64,000 bases of DNA from Paracoccus thiocyanatus (GTDB lineage: Bacteria; Pseudomonadota; Alphaproteobacteria; Rhodobacterales; Rhodobacteraceae), in assembly GCF_900156255.1 (NCBI RefSeq), contig NZ_FTMK01000012.1, forward strand, positions 1-64,000, read 5' to 3'. Positions 55,283 through 64,000 of this stretch are shown here, in pieces. Below the pieces are notes generated by a model. It was not told the origin of the DNA, did not search any database, and saw only the letters and a program-made list of their open reading frames with translations. Positions within the stretch are counted from its first letter, which is position 1, and each line of letters opens with the position of its first letter. The position numbers were made by a program, and so were the translations under genes.

Positions 55283-56268
55283 GCCGCCGCGCCCCCGCCT
55301 TCTGGTTCCGGCCGCCCGGCGTGACGGCCCGCCTGCTGGCCCCTCTGGGCGCGATTTACGCCGCCGCCACCGCCCGCCGGCTGGCGCGCGGGCCGCGCAT
55401 AAATCCGGGCGTGCCGGTGATCTGCATCGGCAACCTGAACGCGGGCGGCACCGGCAAGACCCCCACCGCCATCATGCTGGCGCAGCTTTTGCAGGATCGC
55501 GGCATGGCGGTCCATATCGTCTCGCGCGGCTATGGCGGGCGGGAAAAGGGTCCGCTGCGGGTCGACGAGGCCCGCCACAAGGCGGCCGAGGTGGGCGACG
55601 AGCCGCTGCTGATGGCGGCCTTTGCGCCGGTCTGGGTCGCGGATGACCGGCTGGCCGGCGCAAGGGCGGCAGTTGGCGCGGGGGCGCGGGCGATCCTGCT
55701 TGACGACGGTTTCCAGGACCCGGCGCTCGCGCATGATCTTGCGCTGGTCGTGGTCGATGCGGCCAAGGGCTTTGGCAACGGGCTTTGCCTGCCCGCCGGG
55801 CCGCTGCGCGAACCGGTGGATCGCGGGCTGGCCCGCGCCGACCTGCTGCTTTCGATCGGCGAGCCCGGCGCACAGGCCCAGTTCCGCGCCGGATGGGGGG
55901 GGCGCCTGACCCTGCCGCACCTGACCGGGCGGCTTGCGCCCTTGCAGACCGGCATGGACTGGCAGGGCCAGGACGTGCTGGCATTCGCCGGCATCGGCCA
56001 TCCCGAGAAATTCTTCGCCACCCTGCGCGGCCTTGGCGCCCGGATCGCCAGGGCCGAGGCGCTGGATGACCACCAGCCCTTCACCCCGCAACTGCTGACC
56101 CGGCTAGAGGCCGAATCGCGGCTGCTGGGCGCTCAACTGGTGACGACGGAAAAGGACGCGGCGCGGCTGCCGCGCAGCTTCCGGCCCAAGGTGCTGGCCC
56201 TGCCGGTGCGGCTGGAACTGGACGACCCGGCGCCGTTGACCGGGCGGCTGACGGCGCTGGGTTTGTGA
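55279..56268 (+). CDS. lpxK: Tetraacyldisaccharide 4'-kinase
   Basis: 329 residues. The P-loop [13 protein letters not shown] is at about 51-63, with an N-terminal hydrophobic helix anchoring it to the inner membrane. [29 protein letters not shown] and [16 protein letters not shown] are LpxK hallmarks. It phosphorylates the lipid A disaccharide at the 4' position. The ATG overlaps the waaA stop by 4 bp. Confidence 0.95.
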   Translation: MSRRAPAFWFRPPGVTARLLAPLGAIYAAATARRLARGPRINPGVPVICIGNLNAGGTGKTPTAIMLAQLLQDRGMAVHIVSRGYGGREKGPLRVDEARHKAAEVGDEPLLMAAFAPVWVADDRLAGARAAVGAGARAILLDDGFQDPALAHDLALVVVDAAKGFGNGLCLPAGPLREPVDRGLARADLLLSIGEPGAQAQFRAGWGGRLTLPHLTGRLAPLQTGMDWQGQDVLAFAGIGHPEKFFATLRGLGARIARAEALDDHQPFTPQLLTRLEAESRLLGAQLVTTEKDAARLPRSFRPKVLALPVRLELDDPAPLTGRLTALGL

Positions 56269-56296
56269 AGGGCCCCGTGATAGGCCGGGACCCTTC
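56267..56296. terminator. Terminator between lpxK and the DsbA-like gene
   Basis: GAAGGG/CCCTTC and CCCG/CGGG pair around one mismatch to make a long hairpin that begins at the lpxK stop codon. The two flanking genes converge, so it probably serves both. Confidence 0.6.
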
Positions 56297-56346
56297 GGCT
56301 TCACCGTTTTGAAAAATACTCCGGCGGCCGCGCCGCGAGGCGGGCC

Positions 56347-56994
56347 TCAGCCCTTCTCGGCCAGCTTGGCGTCGATGACCTTCTTCAGCTCGTCCCAGGG
56401 CTGGTTTCGGACCTTTTCGCCGTCGATGACAAAGGTCGGCGTGCCCTCGATCTCGTCGGCGCCGGCCTTGCGCTGGAAGGTCGTGACCAGGTCGGCCACC
56501 TTTTGCTGGTCGTTCCAGCAAGCGTCCATCTGCTCAGAGGTCATGCCGGCCTTGGCGCCGATCTTGCGCAGGTTGCCGGCGATCGCGTCGCCCGATTCCC
56601 CGGCCAGCCAGGTCTTCTGGTCGTCAAAGATCAGGTCCGAAACCGCATAGTATTTTTCGTCCCCGCCGCAGCGGGCCAGGATGCCGGCCCACAGCCCGAC
56701 CGCGTCGAAATAAACGTCGCGCTGGATGAAGCGCACCTTGCCGGTATCGACATATTCCGCCTTCAGCTTGGGCCAGGTCTGGTTGTGGAAATCCGCGCAA
56801 TGGCTGCATGTGAAGCTGGCATATTCCACGATGGTGACAGGCGCATCCGCCTGGCCCAGGGCGATGTCGGGCAAGACCTTGCCTTCGGGCATCGCTTCGT
56901 CGGCGGATTGCGCCTCTTGCGCCAGCGCGGGCAGCGCGGCAAGGGTCAGCGCGGCCGTAGCGGCGGCGATCAGGGAACGGCGAAGCATCATCAT
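56347..56994 (-). CDS. DsbA-family thiol:disulfide oxidoreductase
   Basis: 215 residues. Sec signal (MMMLRRSLIAAATAALTLAA) then a thioredoxin-fold domain with active site Cys63-Ser-His-Cys66 in SFTCSHCADFH and the cis-Pro motif EGTPTFVIDG. It is periplasmic and should form disulfides. The short insert and sequence resemble the DsbA/BdbD type rather than DsbC. It overlaps the upstream DUF721 gene by 4 bp. Confidence 0.9.
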   Translation of the reverse strand: MMMLRRSLIAAATAALTLAALPALAQEAQSADEAMPEGKVLPDIALGQADAPVTIVEYASFTCSHCADFHNQTWPKLKAEYVDTGKVRFIQRDVYFDAVGLWAGILARCGGDEKYYAVSDLIFDDQKTWLAGESGDAIAGNLRKIGAKAGMTSEQMDACWNDQQKVADLVTTFQRKAGADEIEGTPTFVIDGEKVRNQPWDELKKVIDAKLAEKG

Positions 56995-57551
56995 GGATTG
57001 GCCTTTCGGTCATTGGCGTCCCGGCGGGACAGGATGTTCAGCGCCAGCCGCCGCATCGCCGCGGAAAGCGCAGGATTGTCGAAGCCCGCGGCGATGTCCT
57101 GCGCCTGGGCAAGCTTTTGCGGGTCCGGCGCCGCCGGGCGGCGCGGCGCGCCGGCAAAGGCGGCCTGCCCCTCGGCAAAGCCGCCTTCGCCTTGGGCAAA
57201 GCCCACAGGCGCGGTCTGGGTCAGCACGATGCGGGCGACCGCGTTGAACCCGTAACAGGCATTCACCCGCTCGCGGATCTGGTCCAGCTGCATGGCGATC
57301 ATCGGCGCCTGCGCGCCCGGCACCAGCAGGGTCAGCGTCGCGCCGAAACCCTTGCCATGGCTGATCTTGACCGGCCGGGTGCGGGCGGCCAGTTCCGGTC
57401 CCACCACCTCGGGCCAATGGGTCAGCAGCCTTGCCGCGGCAAAGCCCCGGCTTTCGCCCACGGCCTTGATCCGCGGCGCGACAAGCTGCGCCGCAGCCTC
57501 AAAACCGCGCATGCGGCGGCGGGGCGGGCTTTCGGGTTTCTTCTGGGCCAT
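56991..57551 (-). CDS. DUF721/DciA-family protein
   Basis: 186 residues. The core SRGFAAARLLTHWPEVVGPELAARTRPVKISHGKG, then LTLLVPGAQAPMIAMQLDQI matches DUF721 proteins. DciA of this family loads the replicative helicase in bacteria lacking DnaC. The C-terminal Ala/Gly/Pro-rich tail is disordered. It is divergent from mutY, 86 bp apart, and leads the DsbA-like gene. Confidence 0.82.
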   Translation of the reverse strand: MAQKKPESPPRRRMRGFEAAAQLVAPRIKAVGESRGFAAARLLTHWPEVVGPELAARTRPVKISHGKGFGATLTLLVPGAQAPMIAMQLDQIRERVNACYGFNAVARIVLTQTAPVGFAQGEGGFAEGQAAFAGAPRRPAAPDPQKLAQAQDIAAGFDNPALSAAMRRLALNILSRRDANDRKANP

Positions 57552-57637
57552 CGGGCGACCATATGGTTTATCTGGCGCGCAGTCTGGACCGCAGCGCGCC
57601 CGGATGCCAGAGGATGGCAAGGAAAGAAGGCTGAAAA

Positions 57638-58708
57638 TTGCGTGACCCAAGGGTGATCCCGACCGAATTGCTGGCCTGGTACGACCGCCACGCCCGCCGG
57701 CTGCCCTGGCGCGCGCCGCCCGGCCAGGCGCCGGCCGATCCCTATCGCGTCTGGCTGTCCGAGGTGATGCTGCAACAGACCACCGTCGCGGCGGTGAAAT
57801 CCTATTTCGAGCGCTTCACCAGCCTGTGGCCCACGGTCCAGAACCTTGCCGCGGCCGGGGATGCGCAGGTCATGGCCGAATGGGCCGGGCTTGGCTATTA
57901 CGCCCGCGCCCGCAACCTGATAGCCTGCGCCCGCGCCGTCGCGGCCATGGGCGCATTCCCCGACACGCGCGAGGGGCTGGCGGCGCTGCCCGGCATCGGC
58001 GCCTATACCTCGGCCGCCATCGCCGCCATCGCCTTCGACCGGCCCGAGACGGTGGTGGACGGCAATGTCGAGCGCGTCGTGGCCCGGCTTTTCGCGGTCC
58101 AGACGCCGCTGCCCGGCGCCAAGCCGGAACTCGTGACCCTGGCGCAGGGGCTGACCCCTGCGCGCCGGCCCGGCGATTACGCCCAGGCGATGATGGACCT
58201 GGGCGCGACCATCTGCACGCCGCGCAGCCCGGCCTGCGGCATCTGCCCGATCAACGACCATTGCGCCGCCCGCGCCCTGGGCATCGCCGCCGACCTGCCG
58301 CGCAAGACCCCCAAACAGCCCAAGCCCTTGCGCAGCGGCACGGCCTGGATCGGCTTTGCCGACGGCGCGGTGCTGGTCGAAACCCGGCCAAGCAAGGGGC
58401 TTTTGGGCGGGACGCTGGCATTCCCTTCGACCGGCTGGGACGGGTCGGACCTGCCGCCGCCCGCGCCGGCCGACTGGCAGCAGGTCGGGCTGGTGCGCCA
58501 TGTCTTCACCCATTTCGCCCTGGACCTGACGGTGATGAGCGCGCGCCTGACCGGCGAGCCCGCGCGCGGCAGGCTGGCGCCGCTGCACGCCTTCAGCCCC
58601 GCCGCGCTGCCGGGGCTGATGCGCAAGGCCTGGGCGCTGGCCCGGCCCCCGACCGACCGGCCCGCGACAACCCGCCACCATGGCGGGCCGGCCGGAAATT
58701 CGTCATAG
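57638..58708 (+). CDS. mutY: A/G-specific adenine glycosylase
   Basis: 356 residues. Catalytic Glu42 in WLSEVMLQQTT, the HhH motif LPGIGAYTSAA and Asp141 in VVDGNVERV, and the [4Fe-4S] Cys193, 200, 203 and 209 (CTPRSPACGICPINDHC) are intact. The C-terminal NUDIX-like domain, which recognises 8-oxoG, begins around residue 240. It removes adenine opposite 8-oxoguanine. The frame opens at TTG 57638 with an AAGAAGG ribosome site; the next candidate is a GTG at 57653. Confidence 0.94.
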   Translation: MRDPRVIPTELLAWYDRHARRLPWRAPPGQAPADPYRVWLSEVMLQQTTVAAVKSYFERFTSLWPTVQNLAAAGDAQVMAEWAGLGYYARARNLIACARAVAAMGAFPDTREGLAALPGIGAYTSAAIAAIAFDRPETVVDGNVERVVARLFAVQTPLPGAKPELVTLAQGLTPARRPGDYAQAMMDLGATICTPRSPACGICPINDHCAARALGIAADLPRKTPKQPKPLRSGTAWIGFADGAVLVETRPSKGLLGGTLAFPSTGWDGSDLPPPAPADWQQVGLVRHVFTHFALDLTVMSARLTGEPARGRLAPLHAFSPAALPGLMRKAWALARPPTDRPATTRHHGGPAGNSS

Positions 58709-58772
58709 TCGCGCCGGGAGCGCTGCCACTTTATCCATTCAACCCACCGGATCCTTTACAGATTTCATTGTC

Positions 58773-59915
58773 ATGCCCATGCAAACCCCCTTTCGGTCCC
58801 GCTTTGTCGACGCCCTGCCCTTCTGGCTTTCGCTGGGCATGGTCCCGCTTGCCATCCTTGCCGCGCGGCTTGGCGGCTGGTGGTTCATGCTGATGCCGCT
58901 TTACGCCTGGTATCTGACCACGGCGCTGGATTCCGTGCTGGGCCTGAACCAGGAAAACCCCGAAACCCAGACCCCCGAAACCCAGCTTTTCTGGTATCGG
59001 GCCATCACCATCATCTGGTTCCCGCTTCAGGCGGCGATGATCTTCGGCGCGATCTGGTATGCCACGCGCAGCGGGCTTTCGGGCTGGGAAAAGCTGGGGC
59101 TGTTCTTCGGCATCGGCGTGGCCTCGGGCACCATCGGCATGGTCTATTCCCACGAATTGCTGCACCAGCGAAACCGGCTGGAGCGCGGGCTGGGCGACCT
59201 GCTGCTGGCCGCGGCGCTTTATTCGCATTTCCGCACCGAACACCTTCTGGTGCATCATTCCTGGGTGGCGACGCCGCGCGATGCGGTCTCGGCCCGCTAT
59301 AACGAGGGGTTCTTCCGCTTCTTCCTGCGCGTGTTGCGGGAATGCCCGAAAAGCGCCTGGGCCGCCGAGGCGCGGCGCCTGACCCGGACCGGCCGCTCGG
59401 CCTTTGACCGGCGCAACCCGTTCTGGCGCTATGGGGCGCTGCAAGTCGCCATGCTGGCGCTGGCGCTGGCGCTTGGCGGCTGGCAGGGGCTTTTGCTGTT
59501 CCTGTGGCAGGCGGTGGTCGCCATCTGGCAGCTAGAGCTGACCAATTATGTCGAACATTACGGCCTGACCCGCAAATACCTGGGCGAGGACCGCTATGAA
59601 CATGTCCTGCCGCGCCATAGCTGGAACAGCTCGCACACGGCGACGAACTGGCTGCTGATCAACCTGCAACGCCATTCGGACCATCACTACAAGCCCGACC
59701 GCCGTTTTCCGCTGCTGCAAACCTATAGCGACGAAGAGGCGCCGCAACTGCCGATGGGCTATCCCGCCATGACCTTCCTGGCCATGATCCCGCCGCTGTG
59801 GCGGCGGCGGATGAACCCGCGCGTCCGGGCCTGGCGGCGGCAGTTCTATCCCGAGATCGACGATTGGAAACCCTATAACCGCGGCGAATTGCCGATGCCG
59901 CGCGGCGCGCTATAG
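58773..59915 (+). CDS. alkB: Alkane 1-monooxygenase
   Basis: 380 residues, integral membrane di-iron protein. The His-box set is HELLHQR (HExxH), HLLVHHSW, NYVEHYG and RHSDHH, as in AlkB. Four to six transmembrane helices are present. It hydroxylates the terminal carbon of alkanes with rubredoxin electrons; no rubredoxin gene is nearby. The start at 58773 or 58779. It stands alone between mutY and ccrM, converging on ccrM. Confidence 0.92.
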   Translation: MPMQTPFRSRFVDALPFWLSLGMVPLAILAARLGGWWFMLMPLYAWYLTTALDSVLGLNQENPETQTPETQLFWYRAITIIWFPLQAAMIFGAIWYATRSGLSGWEKLGLFFGIGVASGTIGMVYSHELLHQRNRLERGLGDLLLAAALYSHFRTEHLLVHHSWVATPRDAVSARYNEGFFRFFLRVLRECPKSAWAAEARRLTRTGRSAFDRRNPFWRYGALQVAMLALALALGGWQGLLLFLWQAVVAIWQLELTNYVEHYGLTRKYLGEDRYEHVLPRHSWNSSHTATNWLLINLQRHSDHHYKPDRRFPLLQTYSDEEAPQLPMGYPAMTFLAMIPPLWRRRMNPRVRAWRRQFYPEIDDWKPYNRGELPMPRGAL

Positions 59916-59924
59916 GTCGAAAAG

Positions 59925-59956
59925 GCCCCGCCCGGCGGCATGCCGCAGGACGGGGC
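59925..59956. terminator. Hairpin between convergent alkB and ccrM
   Basis: GCCCCG (59925-59930) pairs with CGGGGC (59951-59956), and the inner palindrome GCGGCATGCCGC can form its own stem. It sits at the 3' ends of two converging genes, so a bidirectional terminator is likely despite a poor T-run. Confidence 0.5.
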
Positions 59957-60015
59957 AAGGCGGTCCCGGCCGCACCAGAGCTTGCGGAGCTTCGGGACTT
60001 GGCGAACCGGAAAAT

Positions 60016-61233
<1,218 letters not shown>

Positions 61234-61235
<2 letters not shown>

Positions 61236-61866
61236 AACAGCTTGCGGTTTCTTCTTTACACAAGATATTGTGGACCGGGGCAAAGCTGCGCCTATGATGT
61301 GGGGTCGCACCCAGATCTAGCAGGGCCCGGCGATGCGCCGCGGTGGCGTATCCCGCATTCGCCTCCCAGCCATATCCCGGATGCTGTTGCGCCAAATCCA
61401 CCATGATGCGATCGCGCAACAGCTTGGCCAGGATCGAGGCCGCCGCGATCGACAGGCAGCGCCCGTCGCCGCCGACCACCGCCTGCCCCGGCAGGTCCAG
61501 TTCGCGCGGCAGCATGTTGCCGTCGACCAGCACCAGGCAGGGCCGCCGGCGCAGCCCGGCAATGGCCCGGCACATCGCCAGATGCGAGGCGCGCAGGATG
61601 TTCAGCCGGTCGATCTCCTCGACGCTGGCATGGCCGACGGCCCAGTCGCAGCCCGCCATCAGCAGCGCGGCCAGCGCCTCGCGCCGCTTGGCCGTCAGCT
61701 TCTTGGAATCGTTCAGCCCCTCGGGGATGCAGGCGGCGTCCAGGATCACCGCCGCCGCCGTCACCGGCCCGGCCAGCGGGCCGCGCCCGACCTCATCCAC
61801 CCCGGCGACGAATTGCGCGCCCGACCGCAGCGCGGCCGCTTCCAGGGAATAGTCCGGCAGGCTCAT
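61234..61866 (-). CDS. rnhB: Ribonuclease HII
   Basis: 210 residues. The acidic site begins with Asp24-Glu25 in [15 protein letters not shown] and continues in LVDGN and the [14 protein letters not shown] region. RNase HII removes RNA from DNA hybrids and single ribonucleotides. The start at 61866 is chosen because it overlaps the upstream stop by 4 bp and aligns with the family; a longer frame upstream is not coding-like. It precedes ccrM in the same direction. Confidence 0.95.
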
Positions 61867-62342
61867 GGCTCGATGGTGATGGGGGCGATTAGCACCTCTT
61901 CCAAGTTCACCCCCTCGCCCTCGCGATCCACGACCAGGAAATCCGCCGCCCGGTCCAGCGGCGTCAGCACCCCATGCCAGACCCCGGCGCGCAGGTTCAC
62001 CCCCATGCCCGCCGGCACCAGAAAGGCCAGGGGGGCGCCGGGCCGCCCGTTCTCGTCGGGGGCGACGACGGACAGCCAGGGATCCGGCCCCAGCGGCATG
62101 AAGGCTTGCGAGCCCAGGGGGTGGCGTTCCAGCAATGCGCAATCATGCGGCAGGCTCACCGGCTCTGACCGAAAGATCGAGATGATGGCCTCGCCGCCGC
62201 CGCGCTCGACCGTGGCCAGCGCGTGATGGCGCTCGCAGCGCCCGGCATTGATCAGCTTCGAAGGCTGCTCGCGCGGGGCCAGCAACTCGCCGAAGGGGGC
62301 GAACGCCTCGGCCGTGATCGGCCTTGCCTTGATCGTCGTCAT
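61863..62342 (-). CDS. allA: Ureidoglycolate lyase
   Basis: 159 residues, cupin-like family. The opening [18 protein letters not shown] and the motifs [36 protein letters not shown] and [10 protein letters not shown] are AllA hallmarks. It releases urea from ureidoglycolate, the end of allantoin breakdown, giving glyoxylate. No other purine-degradation gene is near, so the pathway is split. It overlaps rnhB by 4 bp. Confidence 0.92.
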   Translation of the reverse strand: MTTIKARPITAEAFAPFGELLAPREQPSKLINAGRCERHHALATVERGGGEAIISIFRSEPVSLPHDCALLERHPLGSQAFMPLGPDPWLSVVAPDENGRPGAPLAFLVPAGMGVNLRAGVWHGVLTPLDRAADFLVVDREGEGVNLEEVLIAPITIEP

Positions 62343-62399
62343 GGTTCTTTCGTGTCCAAATATCCCGGGGGTCCGGGGGCAGCGCCCCCGGCCCTAACG

Positions 62400-63590
62400 T
62401 TACAACCGCTCCATCCGCGGCAGGAAGATGGTCAACAGACCCATCAGCGGCAGATAGGAACAGATCCGATAGACATATTCGATCCCCTGCGCATCCGCGA
62501 TCACCCCCAGCACGGCCGCGGCGATGCCGCCCATGCCAAAGGCAAAGCCGAAGAAGATGCCGGCGACCAGCCCGGTCCGGCCGGGCACCAGTTCCTGCGC
62601 AAAGACCACGATGGCCGGAAAAGCCGAGGCCAGGATCAGCCCGATCACCACCGTCAGCATGCCCGTCGCTGCCAGCCCGACATGCGGCAGCACCAGGGTA
62701 AAGGGCAGGATGCCCAGGATCGAGAACCAGATCACCTTCAGCGGACCCACCCGGTCGCCCAGCAGCCCGCCCAGCATGACACCGGCGGCCATGCCGCCCA
62801 GGAACAGGAACAGCATCAACTGCGCGTGCTGGGTGCTCAGCCCGAACTTCTCGATCAGGAAGAAGGTGTAATAGCTGGAAATGCTGGCGGTATAGATGTT
62901 CTTGGTGAATGTCAGCAGCGCCAGCACCACGATGGCCAGCACCACGCGCTGGCGCGAAAAGGCCGGGGCGCCGGCCGGGCGGGCCGATGCGGCCTTGCGC
63001 CGCCCATCCGCCCAGTTGCCGATCCGCCACAGAATGGCCGAACCCGCCATCGCCGCGATCGAGAAGATCGCCACCGAAGGCCGCCCCAGCGGCACGACGA
63101 CAAAGGCCGCCAGCAGCGGCCCCAGCGCGGTGCCGAAATTGCCGCCCAACTGGAACAGCGACTGCGCCGTGCCGAAGCGCCCGCCCGAGGCGATGCGCGC
63201 CACGCGCGAACTTTCGGGATGAAACACCGCCGAACCGATGCCGATCAGCATCGCCCCGGACAGAAGCACCCAATATTCATGCGCCAGCGCCAACAGCAAC
63301 ACGCCGACGAAGGTCGAGCCCATGCCGACGGCCAGCGAACGCGGCATCGGGCTGCGATCCGTCACCATGCCCACCACCGGCTGCAAAAGCGAAGCCGTCA
63401 CCTGAAAGGCAAAGGTCATCATGCCGATCTGCCAATAGGTCAGGCTGAACTCCTCGCGCAGCAGCGGATAGATCGCGGCCAGCATGGACTGCATGATGTC
63501 GTTGATCATGTGGCACAGGCTGATCGCGACCAGGACCGTCCAGGCCGTGGCGCTCGCGCCCTGACCGCGGAACATCGAAGTTTCCGACAC
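62400..63590 (-). CDS. MFS transporter, fosmidomycin-resistance (Fsr) family
   Basis: 396 residues with twelve membrane helices. The conserved motif A loop DRSPMPRSLAVGMGS, CHMINDIMQSMLAAIYPLLR and GSAVFHPESSRVARIASGGRFGTAQS are Fsr-type features. It would export small compounds such as fosmidomycin or formaldehyde-related chemicals, depending on member. Substrate is unknown. It diverges from the GntR gene at the right edge. Confidence 0.88.
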   Translation of the reverse strand: MSETSMFRGQGASATAWTVLVAISLCHMINDIMQSMLAAIYPLLREEFSLTYWQIGMMTFAFQVTASLLQPVVGMVTDRSPMPRSLAVGMGSTFVGVLLLALAHEYWVLLSGAMLIGIGSAVFHPESSRVARIASGGRFGTAQSLFQLGGNFGTALGPLLAAFVVVPLGRPSVAIFSIAAMAGSAILWRIGNWADGRRKAASARPAGAPAFSRQRVVLAIVVLALLTFTKNIYTASISSYYTFFLIEKFGLSTQHAQLMLFLFLGGMAAGVMLGGLLGDRVGPLKVIWFSILGILPFTLVLPHVGLAATGMLTVVIGLILASAFPAIVVFAQELVPGRTGLVAGIFFGFAFGMGGIAAAVLGVIADAQGIEYVYRICSYLPLMGLLTIFLPRMERL

Positions 63591-63850
63591 GCTATCACCT
63601 CTTGAGAATCGCCTGATTTGTCCTGTCCGGCCGGCGAAATGTCAACGCCCCCAAGCGGGATCATGACCGCCAACCGCAATGGCCCTTGACGCACACGGAA
63701 ATTTGCCATCAAAAACTGAACCGATGAGTTTACTAAAGCCCCCCGGTCGGGCAGAACTGCGGTTCGGCTTGCTGCTGATCCGGCCGCGGGCTCGTCCGAA
63801 CGACGATATCGAGTTCTGCCGCAACCTCGACGCAAAGACATATTCCCAAG

Positions 63851-64000
63851 ATGATTGAGCTTCCCAGCCACGTGGCGCAGGCCCTTTCGGCAGAACCCCA
63901 AGAGCGCAAGCGCAGGAACATGACCTGGCAGGCCGTCCAGGAAGAGGTGCTGACCCGCATCCACAAGGGCGACTGGCCCAGCGGCGAGCTGATCCCGACC
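63851..64000 (+). CDS. GntR-family transcriptional regulator, N-terminus (cut by right edge)
   Basis: 50 codons are visible with no stop. The segment from MTWQAVQEEVLTRIHKGDWP to SGELIPT matches the start of a GntR winged helix ('xxVxxxIxxGxWxPGxxLPxE'). The effector domain lies outside. The start is ATG 63851 or possibly 63919. It is divergent from the Fsr-like exporter. The 260-bp gap between contains no supported gene. Confidence 0.65.
   Translation, partial: MIELPSHVAQALSAEPQERKRRNMTWQAVQEEVLTRIHKGDWPSGELIPT

Noticed and set aside
63724..63858. 44-codon ORF before the GntR gene
   Set aside because: No ribosome site or recognisable family; its end overlaps the GntR start by chance-sized 8 bp.

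Overview
The window looks like chromosome from an alphaproteobacterium of the Rhodobacterales, most likely Paracoccus or a close relative. The reasons are very high GC with strong GC3 bias in nearly every gene, the cell-cycle pair GcrA and CcrM (GANTC methylation), the pob/pca gene order with a divergent PcaQ-type regulator, the infA-maf-RNase E/G-yacG-tRNA-Phe block, the DUF4170-waaA-lpxK block, and a cyanide-insensitive-type bd oxidase with a DUF2474 mini-protein. The genus is an inference; the order is fairly secure.

Layout. 1-275: start of an unknown gene that runs off the left edge. 564-1664: Tat-exported transglutaminase-like protein. 1797-10639 (minus): one tightly overlapping operon pobA-pcaD-pcaC-pcaH-pcaG-BKACE-pcaB-dctP-dctQ-dctM, controlled by the divergent LysR gene at 10733. 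11708-14232: 3-hydroxybenzoate 4-monooxygenase-like gene (mobA) divergent from a MarR gene. Together these bring 3- and 4-hydroxybenzoate to protocatechuate, open the ring and carry it to beta-ketoadipate. The classical last steps (pcaIJ, pcaF) are absent here, and a beta-keto acid cleavage enzyme gene sits in their place.

14376-21721: a second, uncharacterised catabolic operon. A TRAP transporter is followed by a dihydroorotate-dehydrogenase-like flavoprotein, a DUF6282 metal hydrolase-like protein, an HpcH/HpaI aldolase and a cupin protein. It diverges from an IclR regulator across a triple half-site operator. This is the best candidate for an undescribed pathway.

21809-27078: accessory patch. 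It has a RES/Xre-type toxin-antitoxin pair, a decayed amine oxidase gene, a beta-carbonic anhydrase, a DUF1489 gene, and a small prophage remnant. The remnant is bounded by a 24-bp direct repeat of the tRNA-Gly 3' end, with a truncated integrase and a chimeric prohead-protease/gp10 gene.

27323-37073: RND efflux pair, two-component system, ScfR-type regulator, single-domain response regulator and an orphan FliM/FliN-like protein. 37260-49990: largely housekeeping genes (infA, maf, RNase E/G, yacG, tRNA-Phe, cytochrome bd-type oxidase, argF-argD, ABC-2 permease, gcrA, NUDIX, metG). 50174-53417: TonB receptor with less GC-biased codons, arginase, tRNA-Leu. 53791-61866: DUF4170-waaA-lpxK, DsbA-like protein and DciA/DUF721, mutY, alkB, ccrM with three GANTC sites in its promoter, rnhB. 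61863-64000: ureidoglycolate lyase, Fsr-like MFS exporter, and the start of a GntR regulator cut by the right edge. No CRISPR array, rRNA gene or complete insertion sequence was seen.
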